In this document: one piece after another, positions 7,839 through 16,005 of the stretch
How the letters are laid out: every line of letters starts with the position of its first letter
Numbering within the stretch: the first letter of the stretch is position 1
Assembly (NCBI GenBank): GCA_905235495.1
Contig: CAJOMK010000067.1
Location: 1 to 19,451, forward strand
DNA from: an uncultured Methanobrevibacter sp.
Lineage (GTDB): Archaea; Methanobacteriota; Methanobacteria; Methanobacteriales; Methanobacteriaceae
Direction: 5' to 3'
Length of the DNA: 19,451 nt
The notes under the pieces: model-generated
The model's database searches: none
What the model was told of the DNA's origin: nothing
Seen by the model: the letters and a program-made list of their open reading frames with translations, nothing else
Position numbers and translations under genes: made by a program

Positions 7839-8102
7839 ATGAATATTTTATTGATTTCTGAGTGTTTTTTAATAATTGCATTGATTGTATTTTCATTTGC
7901 AACTTTGAGGATTATTACATATAAATCTACATCCATGGGACTTATAGGTACTTCTTCATTTACTTTAGCACTTACTTTGCTTCTTATAACAGTCGGTACT
8001 ATTCATAATATCGGATTTTTCAAAGATATTGCTTTAGCTTTACTCTTATTGGGTATTGTTGGAACAATAGCTTATGCAGCAGTTATTAGGAGGGTCGGAT
8101 GA
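7839..8102 (+). CDS. ehbB: Energy-converting hydrogenase B subunit B (MrpF-like)
   Basis: This small integral membrane protein corresponds to MrpF/MnhF of Mrp antiporters and belongs to the ion-translocating membrane arm of Ehb. The 87 residues form three hydrophobic helices (about 2-22, 33-53 and 60-80), the usual MrpF size and topology. In-frame GTG (7830) and ATG (7833) lie upstream, but the GTGAT at 7830-7834 is better read as the ribosome binding site for ATG 7839. Its stop overlaps the ehbC start by four bases (ATGA), which suggests translational coupling. Confidence 0.85.
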   Translation: MNILLISECFLIIALIVFSFATLRIITYKSTSMGLIGTSSFTLALTLLLITVGTIHNIGFFKDIALALLLLGIVGTIAYAAVIRRVG

Positions 8103-8548
8103 TGTTTGGAATTGATGCCGGTATAATTAATCTCATCCAATCAATCTTGCTTATCATTTCTGTACTTTTGATAATTATTGCTACCGTAGGTGTTTTAAGG
8201 ATTGATGGAAACTTGGATAATGTAGTCTATGCTAGAATTCATATTTTAGGGATTGTTGATATTGCAGGCATAATTGCATTTATTGCAATAGGTCAACCTT
8301 TATTTGCTCTTATTTATTTATTCTTAGCTCCATTATTGGCTCATGCATTGGCTAATGCTTATTTCCATGGAGAAGATACTCTTAATAATCCTGTACTCAA
8401 TCCAAGTCTTGAAGAAGCTTCTGATAATGAAGAAAATGAAGAGGAAATTGAATTGATTGATGAAGTAATTCTTGAAGAAAATTTGGATTTGAGTGATGAT
8501 TCAAGTGAAGAATTAGATGAAGAAAGTGAGGATGATGGCAATGATTGA
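8099..8548 (+). CDS. ehbC: Energy-converting hydrogenase B subunit C (MrpG-like) with acidic tail
   Basis: Residues 1-100 form an MrpG/MnhG-like three-helix membrane protein of the Ehb ion-translocating module. Helices lie at about 8-33, 48-65 and 67-86. The last 45-50 residues are a very acidic, Asp/Glu/Ser-rich, probably disordered tail that is not part of the MrpG core. The start ATG overlaps the ehbB stop; a second ATG follows at 8102, and AGGAGGG lies at 8089-8095. The 3' end overlaps ehbD. The assignment follows family and position. Confidence 0.85.
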   Translation: MMFGIDAGIINLIQSILLIISVLLIIIATVGVLRIDGNLDNVVYARIHILGIVDIAGIIAFIAIGQPLFALIYLFLAPLLAHALANAYFHGEDTLNNPVLNPSLEEASDNEENEEEIELIDEVILEENLDLSDDSSEELDEESEDDGND

Positions 8549-8774
8549 GGTTGTAGTAATTATTGTTGCAGTTGTAAGCGCTATTATCGCACTTTTACAA
8601 AATGACTTACTTAAGGCAGCTATTTTAACCGGTATTTCTGGCTTCTGTGTAGCGATTCTCTTCCAATTGCTCCTTGCTCCAGATGTAGCATTGACACAAG
8701 CTATTGTGGAAGGAGCTATTGTCCCAGTATTTATCGCATTGGCTGTTTTGAAAACTAGAAGGAGGGAGGCATAA
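8541..8774 (+). CDS. ehbD: Energy-converting hydrogenase B subunit D (DUF4040/MbhD-like)
   Basis: This membrane subunit matches the DUF4040 domain found at the end of MrpA and in MbhD of membrane-bound hydrogenases. Conserved features are the NDLLKAAILTG segment in the middle and LLLAPDVALTQAIVEGAIVP near the C-terminus, each part of a helix with the family's Lys and Asp in the membrane. Several in-frame starts exist (8517, 8532, 8535, 8541). AGTGAGG at 8525-8531 favours 8541, giving 77 residues; the exact start is uncertain. The gene overlaps ehbC and its TAA shares a base with the ehbE ATG. Confidence 0.83.
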   Translation: MIEVVVIIVAVVSAIIALLQNDLLKAAILTGISGFCVAILFQLLLAPDVALTQAIVEGAIVPVFIALAVLKTRRREA

Positions 8775-9136
8775 TGGATTTTCAAATGGCTTCTCTATTC
8801 GCTTCTGGTGCCTTTATAATTATCGGACTTTTTGCAGCAGTATTCATCGATAATCTAATAAAGAAAATTATCGGGATTGCTTTTATTGAGGAAGGGGCAA
8901 ACCTATTCCTGATTTGCTTAGGCTATAAGGCAGGTGGAGTAGTGCCAATCTTCATGCTAGGTATGTCTGCAGATTGGTTTGCAGCTAATTCAGCATATCC
9001 TTTACCTCAAGCATTAGTTCTTACAAGTATTGTAATTGGTGCAAGTACTTTAGCAGTGATGTTGGCTTTAGCTATGGTTCTATATAGAAAGCATGGAACC
9101 TTAAGTGTATCTGAAATGATGGGGGATGAAAAATGA
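8774..9136 (+). CDS. ehbE: Energy-converting hydrogenase B subunit E (MrpC/NuoK-like)
   Basis: This three-helix membrane protein is homologous to MrpC and NuoK, which form part of the proton/sodium path of antiporters and complex I. The 120 residues include helices near 7-27, 32-50 and 79-104, with IEEGANLFLICLG (38-50) corresponding to the conserved region of MrpC. A strong GGAGGGAGG site precedes the ATG, which overlaps the ehbD stop by one base. The gene ends with a four-base ATGA overlap to ehbF. Confidence 0.87.
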   Translation: MDFQMASLFASGAFIIIGLFAAVFIDNLIKKIIGIAFIEEGANLFLICLGYKAGGVVPIFMLGMSADWFAANSAYPLPQALVLTSIVIGASTLAVMLALAMVLYRKHGTLSVSEMMGDEK

Positions 9137-10614
9137 ATTATCTAATTCCATTAATGGTTGTCGTTCCAATATTAGCTGCTTTGATTGTTAACATATTTGG
9201 TGGTAATGACAAAACCGTAAAGGCAATATCCCTTGTTGTAGCTATTGCAATTCCTTTGATTGCAATTTTTGCTGCTGTTGGTGTTCAATACTTCGGAGGG
9301 CACGATCCAGCACTTATTGCAAGTTTACTTCCATCAAATCTCGTAGGTACACTTGCAGCTAGTTATAATACTGGTATTGTTTATATTTTTGAAAATATTG
9401 AAAGGATTTTCATATTCTTGATGGGCATTGTAGCATTTTTGGCAGTGCTTACATACTTCGCAGAGAAAAAAAAAGTTTCTGGACCTTATTTGTACCTAAT
9501 CTTTATGGGTTTAGCATCTGTAACTGCATTGATGCTTTCAAATGATATATTCAATATGTATGTATTCTTTGAAATAACCGCGCTCACTCAAGTGGGTATC
9601 ATTGTAGCATCAAGCACTGAAGATAATTATGAAATCGCTATGAAATATATGATTTTAGGTGCTATCGGAGGACCAATGTTATTATTAGGTATTGGATTTA
9701 TCCTTGGTACAATCGGTTCAGTAAACATCAATGATATAATTTATGCAATAAGCAATAACTTCGTAAACCCATATTCTCCAAGTTTGGTAATCGGTTTTGC
9801 ATTGATATTGTTTGGATGGCTATATTCAGCAGGATTGCCTCCATTCCACACTATAAAATCCGCTGTTTATTCCAAAGCAAGACCTAACGGTTCTGCAATA
9901 TTGCAAGGATTTTCAGTATTATGTATGTTTGCATTTGGAATTGCAATGTATAAGATCTTTGCATACATACCTTACTTCAATACAGCAATAATCCTATTTG
10001 CTATTCTTGCAATGGTTTTAAGTATTACAATGTCTGCAATGGAGGTAGACTTTAGAAGAATGATAGCATTCTTGGCTGTAGGAGAACTTGGTTTCATTGC
10101 TTTAGGTTTTGGTATAGGTACACAATATTCAATTGCTGCAGCATTGTTCCAGGCAACAAATGAAATTGTGATTACTGCATTATTATTCATTGGATTCGGT
10201 ACTGTATACTACCTTACAAAAACATCAGACACCAGAAAGTTAGGTGGTTTGATTGCTGTTGATTCCACAATGACTATTATGGTATTGCTTGGCGGATTTG
10301 CTTTAGCGGGTGTTCCTCCATTCAACGGTTTCCAAAGTAAATTGATGCTTGTACAGGCAGCTTTGGATGCAGGATACACTGAACTTGCTGTCCTTGCAAT
10401 TATTGTAAGCGTTGTAATATTCTTTACCTTTGTAAAGGCATTCCATACAGTATACTTGCAGCCAAAACCAAAAGACTTGAAGTTTGCTCATGAGAAAATC
10501 CCAAAAGCTACAGTATTCTCTGTAGCTATATTGCTTATCATTTGTTTGGTCTTAGGTATTTTCCCAAACATAGTAACTGATATATTCATTACATTTGCAG
10601 GAGGATTGATCTAA
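9133..10614 (+). CDS. ehbF: Energy-converting hydrogenase B subunit F (MrpD/NuoL-M-N-like ion pump)
   Basis: This is the large ion-translocating subunit of Ehb, homologous to MrpD and to NuoL/M/N of complex I. The 493 residues are mostly hydrophobic with about 14 predicted helices. Key charged residues of the family are visible: Glu147 in NMYVFFEITALTQVG, Lys171 in EIAMKYMILGA, and GLPPFHTIKSA (234-244) with His239 and Lys242. It probably moves H+ or Na+ across the cytoplasmic membrane to drive the endergonic reduction of ferredoxin. The start overlaps the ehbE stop by four bases, and its TAA shares a base with the ehbG ATG. Confidence 0.93.
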   Translation: MNYLIPLMVVVPILAALIVNIFGGNDKTVKAISLVVAIAIPLIAIFAAVGVQYFGGHDPALIASLLPSNLVGTLAASYNTGIVYIFENIERIFIFLMGIVAFLAVLTYFAEKKKVSGPYLYLIFMGLASVTALMLSNDIFNMYVFFEITALTQVGIIVASSTEDNYEIAMKYMILGAIGGPMLLLGIGFILGTIGSVNINDIIYAISNNFVNPYSPSLVIGFALILFGWLYSAGLPPFHTIKSAVYSKARPNGSAILQGFSVLCMFAFGIAMYKIFAYIPYFNTAIILFAILAMVLSITMSAMEVDFRRMIAFLAVGELGFIALGFGIGTQYSIAAALFQATNEIVITALLFIGFGTVYYLTKTSDTRKLGGLIAVDSTMTIMVLLGGFALAGVPPFNGFQSKLMLVQAALDAGYTELAVLAIIVSVVIFFTFVKAFHTVYLQPKPKDLKFAHEKIPKATVFSVAILLIICLVLGIFPNIVTDIFITFAGGLI

Positions 10615-10949
10615 TGGCTTTATACCAAAAATTCTTAGATTCTATTAAAGGGCTTAAGTCAAATTTATCTAAAGACCCTACAACTATGGACAATGTTTCA
10701 GGAGCCCTTGCAGCAGAATTCCTAATATTCATTTCCTTGATATTAGCTGCATTATTCCTTAGACATGTCAGTGTAATCGCTTCCGTTGTTGTAGTCATAT
10801 TGGTTGCTGTATTGTTCTTTACAAACATGCCTCTTGCAAGCAAGATAAAATCTGAACAATCAGATTCCTTGGAAAAAATGACATTTTATGTTATAGTCAC
10901 TCTTGGAATTCTCGTTGCAGTAATTTACTGGGGGTTAAAATATGTCTGA
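10614..10949 (+). CDS. ehbG: Energy-converting hydrogenase B subunit G, small membrane protein
   Basis: The protein is assigned as EhbG from its place between ehbF and ehbH. It has 111 residues: a charged N-terminal segment (1-30), then three hydrophobic helices at about 32-49, 53-72 and 90-107. I see no motif linking it to a known Mrp or complex I subunit, so its role within the membrane arm is unknown. The ATG overlaps the ehbF stop and the 3' end overlaps ehbH by eight bases, so it is clearly part of the operon. Confidence 0.82.
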   Translation: MALYQKFLDSIKGLKSNLSKDPTTMDNVSGALAAEFLIFISLILAALFLRHVSVIASVVVVILVAVLFFTNMPLASKIKSEQSDSLEKMTFYVIVTLGILVAVIYWGLKYV

Positions 10950-11274
10950 TTATACTACAAGCATCAGATCTTTGATAATGGCTTTAGCAACCATTATTTT
11001 TGCATCTGCCTTATTTGATGCATTATACGGTTTTAAACATTTGATACAGCCAGGAATAAACTTGGTTTATAATGCTATAGGAACTCAATTAGTTCCTAAT
11101 ATGGTAACCTTAGTCGTATTCGATTGGAGAGGTTTCGATACATTAGGAGAATCTTTGATATTGGTTACTGCAGTACTTGTCGTATTGCTTGTATTCGGCA
11201 AAGGCAAGATTTTAGATAAGAACATTAATGAAGAAATTGATTCTGGTATAGATGATGAAGGAGATGATGAATAA
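10942..11274 (+). CDS. ehbH: Energy-converting hydrogenase B subunit H (MbhE-like)
   Basis: This membrane subunit resembles MbhE and the extreme C-terminal part of MrpA. The diagnostic motif VVFDWRGFDTLGE lies at residues 58-70, between a first helix (about 9-28) and a second (about 71-86). The C-terminal 20 residues are strongly acidic. The gene overlaps ehbG by eight bases and ehbI by one. A GGGGG run at 10930-10934 may provide the ribosome binding site. In Mrp-type complexes this segment couples neighbouring ion-pump subunits. Confidence 0.87.
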   Translation: MSDYTTSIRSLIMALATIIFASALFDALYGFKHLIQPGINLVYNAIGTQLVPNMVTLVVFDWRGFDTLGESLILVTAVLVVLLVFGKGKILDKNINEEIDSGIDDEGDDE

Positions 11275-11780
11275 TGGTAGAAGGTAAAAAATCTCCAAAC
11301 TGGAATAAGAATGACAGCAGTCCAATATTGAAAATTATGACTCTCCCTATAGCCATTATTATGATTGCTTTAGGAATCATGACTATTTTAGGAGGTCACA
11401 TAACTCCTGGTGGAGGTTTCCAAGGTGGAGCAATGATTGCAGGAGCAATCATATTCTGTGTTATAATTTATGGCGTAGATGGCAGTCCATTTAAAATATC
11501 CCATAAGTTCATTTCCACATTGGAATCTGTTGGAGCTTTAGCTTATGTATTACTCGGTTTAGCTGGGCTTGCATTAACCGGTTCATTCCTCTATAATGTA
11601 GGTGGAAATCTTTATGGACTTGTTCCTCCAGCTATTGTAGCAATATTCTCATATCCTGATGTAACTCATTCAGGAATTGTTCCTTATTTAAACATTGCAG
11701 TTGGATTAAAGGTATTTGTTGGGTTAAGTGCAGTTGTAATTGCATTTTCACAATTTAAAAAATTAGCGGAGGAAGAATGA
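11274..11780 (+). CDS. ehbI: Energy-converting hydrogenase B subunit I (MrpB-like)
   Basis: This is the MrpB/MnhB homologue of the Ehb membrane module. The signature GGHITPGGGFQGGA lies at residues 40-53, between a first helix (about 20-38) and a second (about 51-67), with two further helices toward the C-terminus, giving the four-helix MrpB topology. The N-terminal 20 residues are charged and cytoplasmic. The ATG shares a base with the ehbH stop, and the 3' end overlaps the ehbJ ATG by four bases. MrpB is paired with the MbhE-like segment in Mrp complexes, and here the two genes are adjacent. Confidence 0.9.
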   Translation: MVEGKKSPNWNKNDSSPILKIMTLPIAIIMIALGIMTILGGHITPGGGFQGGAMIAGAIIFCVIIYGVDGSPFKISHKFISTLESVGALAYVLLGLAGLALTGSFLYNVGGNLYGLVPPAIVAIFSYPDVTHSGIVPYLNIAVGLKVFVGLSAVVIAFSQFKKLAEEE

Positions 11781-12047
11781 TGAGTTTCGCTAATATTGTT
11801 ATTGGACCAATTATCATTGCTTTGATCTTTGGATTCATTATAGGAACAAGGCTCCATTTGAAAGAGGAAAACAGCTTTAAGTTCACTGCCGGTGCAATTG
11901 TTGCCCTAATTGTTGGAGGATTTATAATGGCTTATGATATCGGCCAATTTGCTTATTATCAAGACTTACCAATAGCTACCACATGCTATAATTGGCGTTT
12001 TGATTGGCAGTGCATTATTAGGAGGACGAGCGAAAGGAGATCATTAG
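11777..12047 (+). CDS. ehbJ: Energy-converting hydrogenase B subunit J, frameshifted
   Basis: This is a small membrane protein, assigned by position. Two hydrophobic helices (about 5-23 and 36-53) come first. The uninterrupted frame runs to TAA at 12068-12070, but after LPIAT (about 11966-11980) its sequence turns into a non-membrane, Trp/Arg-rich tail. From about 11985 the next frame reads AIIGVLIGSALLGGRAKGDH and stops at TAG 12045-12047, which looks like a proper third, glycine-rich helix. One extra base in the ACCACA region (11976-11984) would explain this, and the corrected protein has 89 residues. EhbJ has no defined function in the complex. A CGGAGGAAG site precedes the start inside ehbI. 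Confidence 0.78.
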
Positions 12048-12127
12048 GAAATGGGATTTATTTCAATTAATCTTTTGATTACATGGAATATTGATTAATG
12101 GTCTACATATTATTAAGGAGAAGAATC

Positions 12128-13587
12128 ATGTATTTAACAACTAATAAGTGTGTTGGACAAGGAGATTGTATAAGGAATTGTCCAAGTGAAGCAATACGCT
12201 TTATAGATAATACATCTTTTAGCTGTATGTGTTGTGGTGCTTGCTTCGAAGCTTGTCCAAATCATGCAATATTTGAGAATAAATACGGAGGATATGTTGT
12301 AGATAGGGCAAAATGTAATGGATGTGGTGTTTGTGAATTCGCCTGCCCTATAGAAAGCATTCATCTTGATAATGGAATTGTTAAGGGTATCTGTTCACGT
12401 TGTGGTGTCTGTGAAGATGTCTGTACCAGAAATGCAAGAGTCGATACTGACAACCTGGTTTTAGACAAGCAAAAGCTCTTGCTCAATTCCTTGAAAATGG
12501 CTTGAAAATGGTTGCAAATACAGTAGGTTTCGGTGCAGGAGTCAAAAAGATTGAAAATATGCAACTTCCTGTAAAATCTGGCAAGACTGCAGATAGGGTT
12601 TGCATTAGCACAGACCTTGAGAAATGTGTAAAATGTGGAAGATGTGCATATTACTGCCCTACAAGATCCATTGAAGTCATAATTCAGGATGAAGGATATT
12701 GTGTAGGATGTAAGGTGTGTGAAGATTTATGCCCTACCGGTGCCCTAAAAGATGGGGAATACGACAAAAGCCTTTGTACTTTATGTTTAGCTTGTGTTGA
12801 AAACTGTGTAAATGATGCATTAAGCGTCAATGACTTTAATATTATTCGAAACATTAAGGATGACACATTATATTCCAATGTTGAAGGTAGCATTGGCAGC
12901 TGTCTAAACTGTGGATTATGTAAGGAAACATTTGACAGTCCAGCATTGATCAAGAATGAGAATGCCTTAAGATATGACCCTTCACTTGATGAGGATACTG
13001 AAGAGAATAAGGCAAAACGTCTTGAAGCGATTTATGCTTGTCCGGTTTCATCCTTAACTGAAAGTGAAGACAATAAACTCTTTGGATACTGTGTATCCTG
13101 TGGTAAATGTGTTAATGAGTGTAATGAGGATGCAAGAAACTTCCAAATAGTCTCTTGGGATGAGGAGATTAGCAATGACTGTATTTCCTGCGGAATCTGT
13201 GCTGAACTTTGTCCTCAAGATGCAATCACATTAAGTAAAGGAGAAATCAATGTTGACTTGGACAAATGTATAATGTGTGAAACCTGTGGAATCCACTGTC
13301 CTACTGATGCGATTCCTAAAACAACAAGCGTCAAGTATGAAATCTCTGGCGGATTCAATTATATTGATGAAAACCTTTGTGTGAAATGTGGATTATGTAA
13401 GGAAATATGTTCTGAGGAAGCAATTTATACAGTTGAGATTTCAAATGATGAAGCAGATCTTGGAACAAAGAATAAGAATCTGAGATTTGTTGTCGATGAC
13501 GATAAATGTATTTATTGTGGAGCTTGTATGAACATCTGCCCATCTAAATCATTTATATTCGAAAGAGAGTTTAATAGGGTGAATTAG
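12128..13587 (+). CDS. ehbK: Energy-converting hydrogenase B subunit K, polyferredoxin, split by a frameshift
   Basis: EhbK is a polyferredoxin that carries electrons within or to the Ehb complex. As read, it appears as two frames: 12128-12505 and one open from 12451 to 13587. The first shows about four Cys motifs (one degenerate, then CMCCGACFEACP, CNGCGVCEFACP and CSRCGVCEDVC). The second shows about nine more, such as CVKCGRCAYYCP and CIYCGACMNICP, one of them lacking its fourth nearby Cys (CLNCGLCKETF). The frames join smoothly: the first reaches VLDK (12457-12468), and the second supplies AKALAQFLENGLKMVANTVG from 12469. One missing base near 12465-12472 explains the split; restoring it gives 486 residues. 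The start ATG 12128 follows AAGGAGA. If translated separately, the second piece would have to start at TTG 12502. Confidence 0.88.
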
Positions 13588-13599
13588 GAGTTTGATAGA

Positions 13600-14238
13600 A
13601 TGAAAGATGTATTGAAAATAATGCTTAATGGAGCTTATACTAATTTCAAAAGGATTCTCTTTGCTGCAGATAGAGTAACTGATATGGAACTCCGTAATGC
13701 TATTCTCAATGGCACTGTTGAGCCGGACAAGAAAGTTGATGAAGAAGCTTGCATTGGCTGTGGAGGTTGTGCAAATGTCTGTCCAACCGGTTCAGTTACA
13801 ATGAAGCCATTGCAAAACCCTGTAAAGCTTAAGGAAGGATGGGTAAAAACCGAAGTTCCAGAACTTGATCCTTTAAAATGTGTAGTTTGTTATTGGTGTC
13901 ATGACTTCTGCCCTGTATATTCATTCTTTGAAGATGCAGGAACCATTCACCCTGGAAATGTTGGTGAAATGCATATGGGCACTAAGGAATTGTTGGAGGA
14001 ACCTATTAAGATATCTCAAGAAAAGATATCCTTCATTTCCCAATACCTATCAGACAAATCACTATTATCTGAGAATATAATCTCTGATGATGAGGATATT
14101 GGTGAAGTGGGAGCAGGTCTCGAGAGAGTGTCCAAAATAAAGGACATTCAGGATAACATCAATGAGAAATATGAAAAGGATGCTCAAAGAGGTTCTCAAA
14201 TTCCAAAAGGAAGTTCTGACAATGAGGGAGGTGAATAA
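13600..14238 (+). CDS. ehbL: Energy-converting hydrogenase B subunit L, 2[4Fe-4S] ferredoxin
   Basis: This iron-sulfur subunit probably passes electrons between the polyferredoxin and the hydrogenase small subunit, as NuoI-like subunits do. Two [4Fe-4S] motifs are visible: CIGCGGCANVCP (51-62) and CVVCYWCHDFCP (94-105). The N-terminal 45 residues may contact the membrane subunits. After residue about 130 the protein continues as a charged, low-complexity tail of about 80 residues that carries no further Cys and is probably flexible. GGAG overlaps the ehbK stop and lies nine bases before the ATG. The stop TAA abuts the ehbM ATG directly. Confidence 0.88.
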   Translation: MKDVLKIMLNGAYTNFKRILFAADRVTDMELRNAILNGTVEPDKKVDEEACIGCGGCANVCPTGSVTMKPLQNPVKLKEGWVKTEVPELDPLKCVVCYWCHDFCPVYSFFEDAGTIHPGNVGEMHMGTKELLEEPIKISQEKISFISQYLSDKSLLSENIISDDEDIGEVGAGLERVSKIKDIQDNINEKYEKDAQRGSQIPKGSSDNEGGE

Positions 14239-14685
14239 ATGAGTCTTAAAACACATGCACGGTCAAAAGCTATCCATATTATGTTAGTTTATACTGGTGG
14301 ATGCAACGGTTGTGATATTGAGATTGTAAATGCAGTTTTATCTCCTAAATTTGATATGGAACAATATGGTGTATTTTTAACATGGAATCCTCGTGAAGCG
14401 GATATTCTCGTTGTTACAGGACCAGTTACTCATGACAATAAGGAACCTCTTATAGATATTTATAATGCCATTCCAAATCCAAAGCTTGTTGTTGCAGCAG
14501 GTGCTTGTGCAGTTATGGGTGGAGTCTATAAGAATTGTTATGGAGATATTCCTTCAGAAGAGATTGAAGGGCCTGTTGAAAATGTAATTCCAGTTGATGC
14601 AAAGGTTCCAGGTTGTGCTGTAAGACCTCAAGATGTTTTAGCAGGAGTTGTTGCAGCTTTGCCACATTTGTTAAATGCTGATTAA
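14239..14685 (+). CDS. ehbM: Energy-converting [NiFe] hydrogenase B small subunit
   Basis: EhbM is the small hydrogenase subunit, related to NuoB, and holds the proximal [4Fe-4S] cluster next to the [NiFe] site. The 148 residues show the expected four ligands: Cys22 and Cys25 in GGCNGCDIE, Cys90 in AAGACAVMGG, and Cys126 in VPGCAVRP. TGPVT (60-64) is a further NuoB-family motif. It lacks the N-terminal twin-arginine signal and extra cluster domain of uptake hydrogenases, as expected for group 4 enzymes. A strong GGGAGGTGA site at 14225-14233 ends just before the ATG. It is followed after 26 bases by ehbN. Confidence 0.95.
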   Translation: MSLKTHARSKAIHIMLVYTGGCNGCDIEIVNAVLSPKFDMEQYGVFLTWNPREADILVVTGPVTHDNKEPLIDIYNAIPNPKLVVAAGACAVMGGVYKNCYGDIPSEEIEGPVENVIPVDAKVPGCAVRPQDVLAGVVAALPHLLNAD

Positions 14686-14711
14686 TCATTAATGTATTAA
14701 AGAGGGATAAG

Positions 14712-15887
14712 ATGGAAGAAAAGAAAGCTAAAAAGCAGGAAATCATAGAAACTGAAATCCAAATGGGTACAGTTCACCCTGCTGCTTTAGAACCTTATAG
14801 GGTTAGATTTTTCGTAGAAGATGAGATAATTAAGGATGCGGAAATCACAATTGGTGTTAACCACAGAGGTATTGAGCGTATTATGGAAGGTCTTCCAGTG
14901 GAAAAGGCTAATATGCTTACAGAAAAGATTTGCGGTATCTGTTCAAATGCACATACATGGAACTCTGTAAGAACTGCGGAGATTGGTCTTGGAGTTGAAG
15001 TGCCTGACAGAGCTGTTTATATTCGTGTAATCGTTGAAGAGCTTGAAAGATTGCAAAGTCACTTATTGTACTTAGGTCATGGTTGTGAAACCTTGGCTCA
15101 TGAAACATTCTCTATGAGAGCATTCTACATTAGGGAAACCATTATGGACCTTTTGGGAATGATTGGAGGAAACCGTGTTCAATATGGTTGTTCCATCATT
15201 GGTGGTGTAAGGCCAAGATGTGAATTGGATGACAATAGGATCCGTAAAATATTAGATGGTATGGGCCTTGTAGAAAAGAATGTTGCAGAATTTGCAGACA
15301 GATTTGTTCATGATTCAATAGTATTGTCAAGGATTACAGGTACAGGTTACATTCCACAGGAACAGGCTCTTAAATTAGCTATAACTGGACCTACATTACG
15401 TGCTACTGGTGTAAAGAGAGATTTAAGAACAGACATGTATGAGTATGACAACTTCGATTTTGACATCATCACTCAGGATACTGGTGATGTAAAGGCACAG
15501 CTTCTTATGAGAGTGTTTGAAATATTTGAATCAATCAAGATTGTTCGCCAAGCCATAAGAGACTTGCCTGAAGGAAAGATAACTGACAGGTCTTGGGAAA
15601 TGATTGACACTGGCTTGATTGAAAGTTATATTGAAATTCCAAGGGGAACATTGTATCACTCCTATGCAATTGAGGATGGAAGAGTGCGCCACTCTATTGT
15701 TAGGACACCTTCAATGACCAATATTGGAGCAATGCAGTATGCATGTATTGATAATCACATCACAGACGGTCAATTATGCATTGTACAGTGTGATCCATGC
15801 TTTACTTGTTCTGATAGAGCAATAGAAGTTTATGATACAAAGAATAACAAGTTGGACAAATCAATTTTGCAATCCAATATTCATTAA
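14712..15887 (+). CDS. ehbN: Energy-converting [NiFe] hydrogenase B large subunit
   Basis: EhbN carries the [NiFe] active site and is related to NuoD. The four Ni ligands are present: Cys74 and Cys77 in EKICGICSNAH, and Cys363 and Cys366 in CDPCFTCSDR. The motif ends in Arg369, as in HycE, where an endopeptidase cleaves after Arg. Here 22 residues follow, which could be a removable C-terminal extension. The 391 residues match group 4 large subunits. AGAGGGAT precedes the ATG. Ferredoxin reduction by H2 occurs at this catalytic pair, driven by the ion gradient through EhbF. No endopeptidase or hyp maturation gene is in the window. Confidence 0.96.
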   Translation: MEEKKAKKQEIIETEIQMGTVHPAALEPYRVRFFVEDEIIKDAEITIGVNHRGIERIMEGLPVEKANMLTEKICGICSNAHTWNSVRTAEIGLGVEVPDRAVYIRVIVEELERLQSHLLYLGHGCETLAHETFSMRAFYIRETIMDLLGMIGGNRVQYGCSIIGGVRPRCELDDNRIRKILDGMGLVEKNVAEFADRFVHDSIVLSRITGTGYIPQEQALKLAITGPTLRATGVKRDLRTDMYEYDNFDFDIITQDTGDVKAQLLMRVFEIFESIKIVRQAIRDLPEGKITDRSWEMIDTGLIESYIEIPRGTLYHSYAIEDGRVRHSIVRTPSMTNIGAMQYACIDNHITDGQLCIVQCDPCFTCSDRAIEVYDTKNNKLDKSILQSNIH

Positions 15888-15981
15888 AAATTAAAGTTTA
15901 AGATTAATTTAATTCATGTTTAACGTTTTAATTAAAAATTTAAAGTTTAAAATAATTCAGATTTATGTTTAAAGTTTAATT
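15883..15981. repeat. Imperfect tandem duplication in the ehbN-ehbO spacer
   Basis: Two copies of a unit of about 50 bases lie head to tail: about 15883-15933 and 15930-15981. Each runs ATTAAAAATT(A)AAGTTTAA, then an AT-rich stretch with ATTCA or ATTCAGA, then ATGTTTAA(A/C)GTTTTAATT-like sequence. The 118-base spacer is long for this operon. It may be slippage or a processing or attenuation site. Confidence 0.55.
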
Positions 15982-16005
15982 AAAAATTATTATGAGGAAA
16001 GAAAA

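Noticed and set aside
12051..12098. 15-codon frame (MGFISINLLITWNID) between ehbJ and ehbK
   Set aside because: It has only a weak upstream GGA and no family match, and it is too short to support. It is most likely spacer after the corrected ehbJ stop.
12361..12953. Cys-rich or His-rich minus-strand frames opposite ehbK
   Set aside because: They are antisense shadows of the repeated Cys codons of the polyferredoxin.
12128..13587. Two independent ferredoxin genes instead of one ehbK
   Set aside because: The second frame is open upstream of its possible start and continues the first without loss of coding character, which fits one frameshifted gene better.
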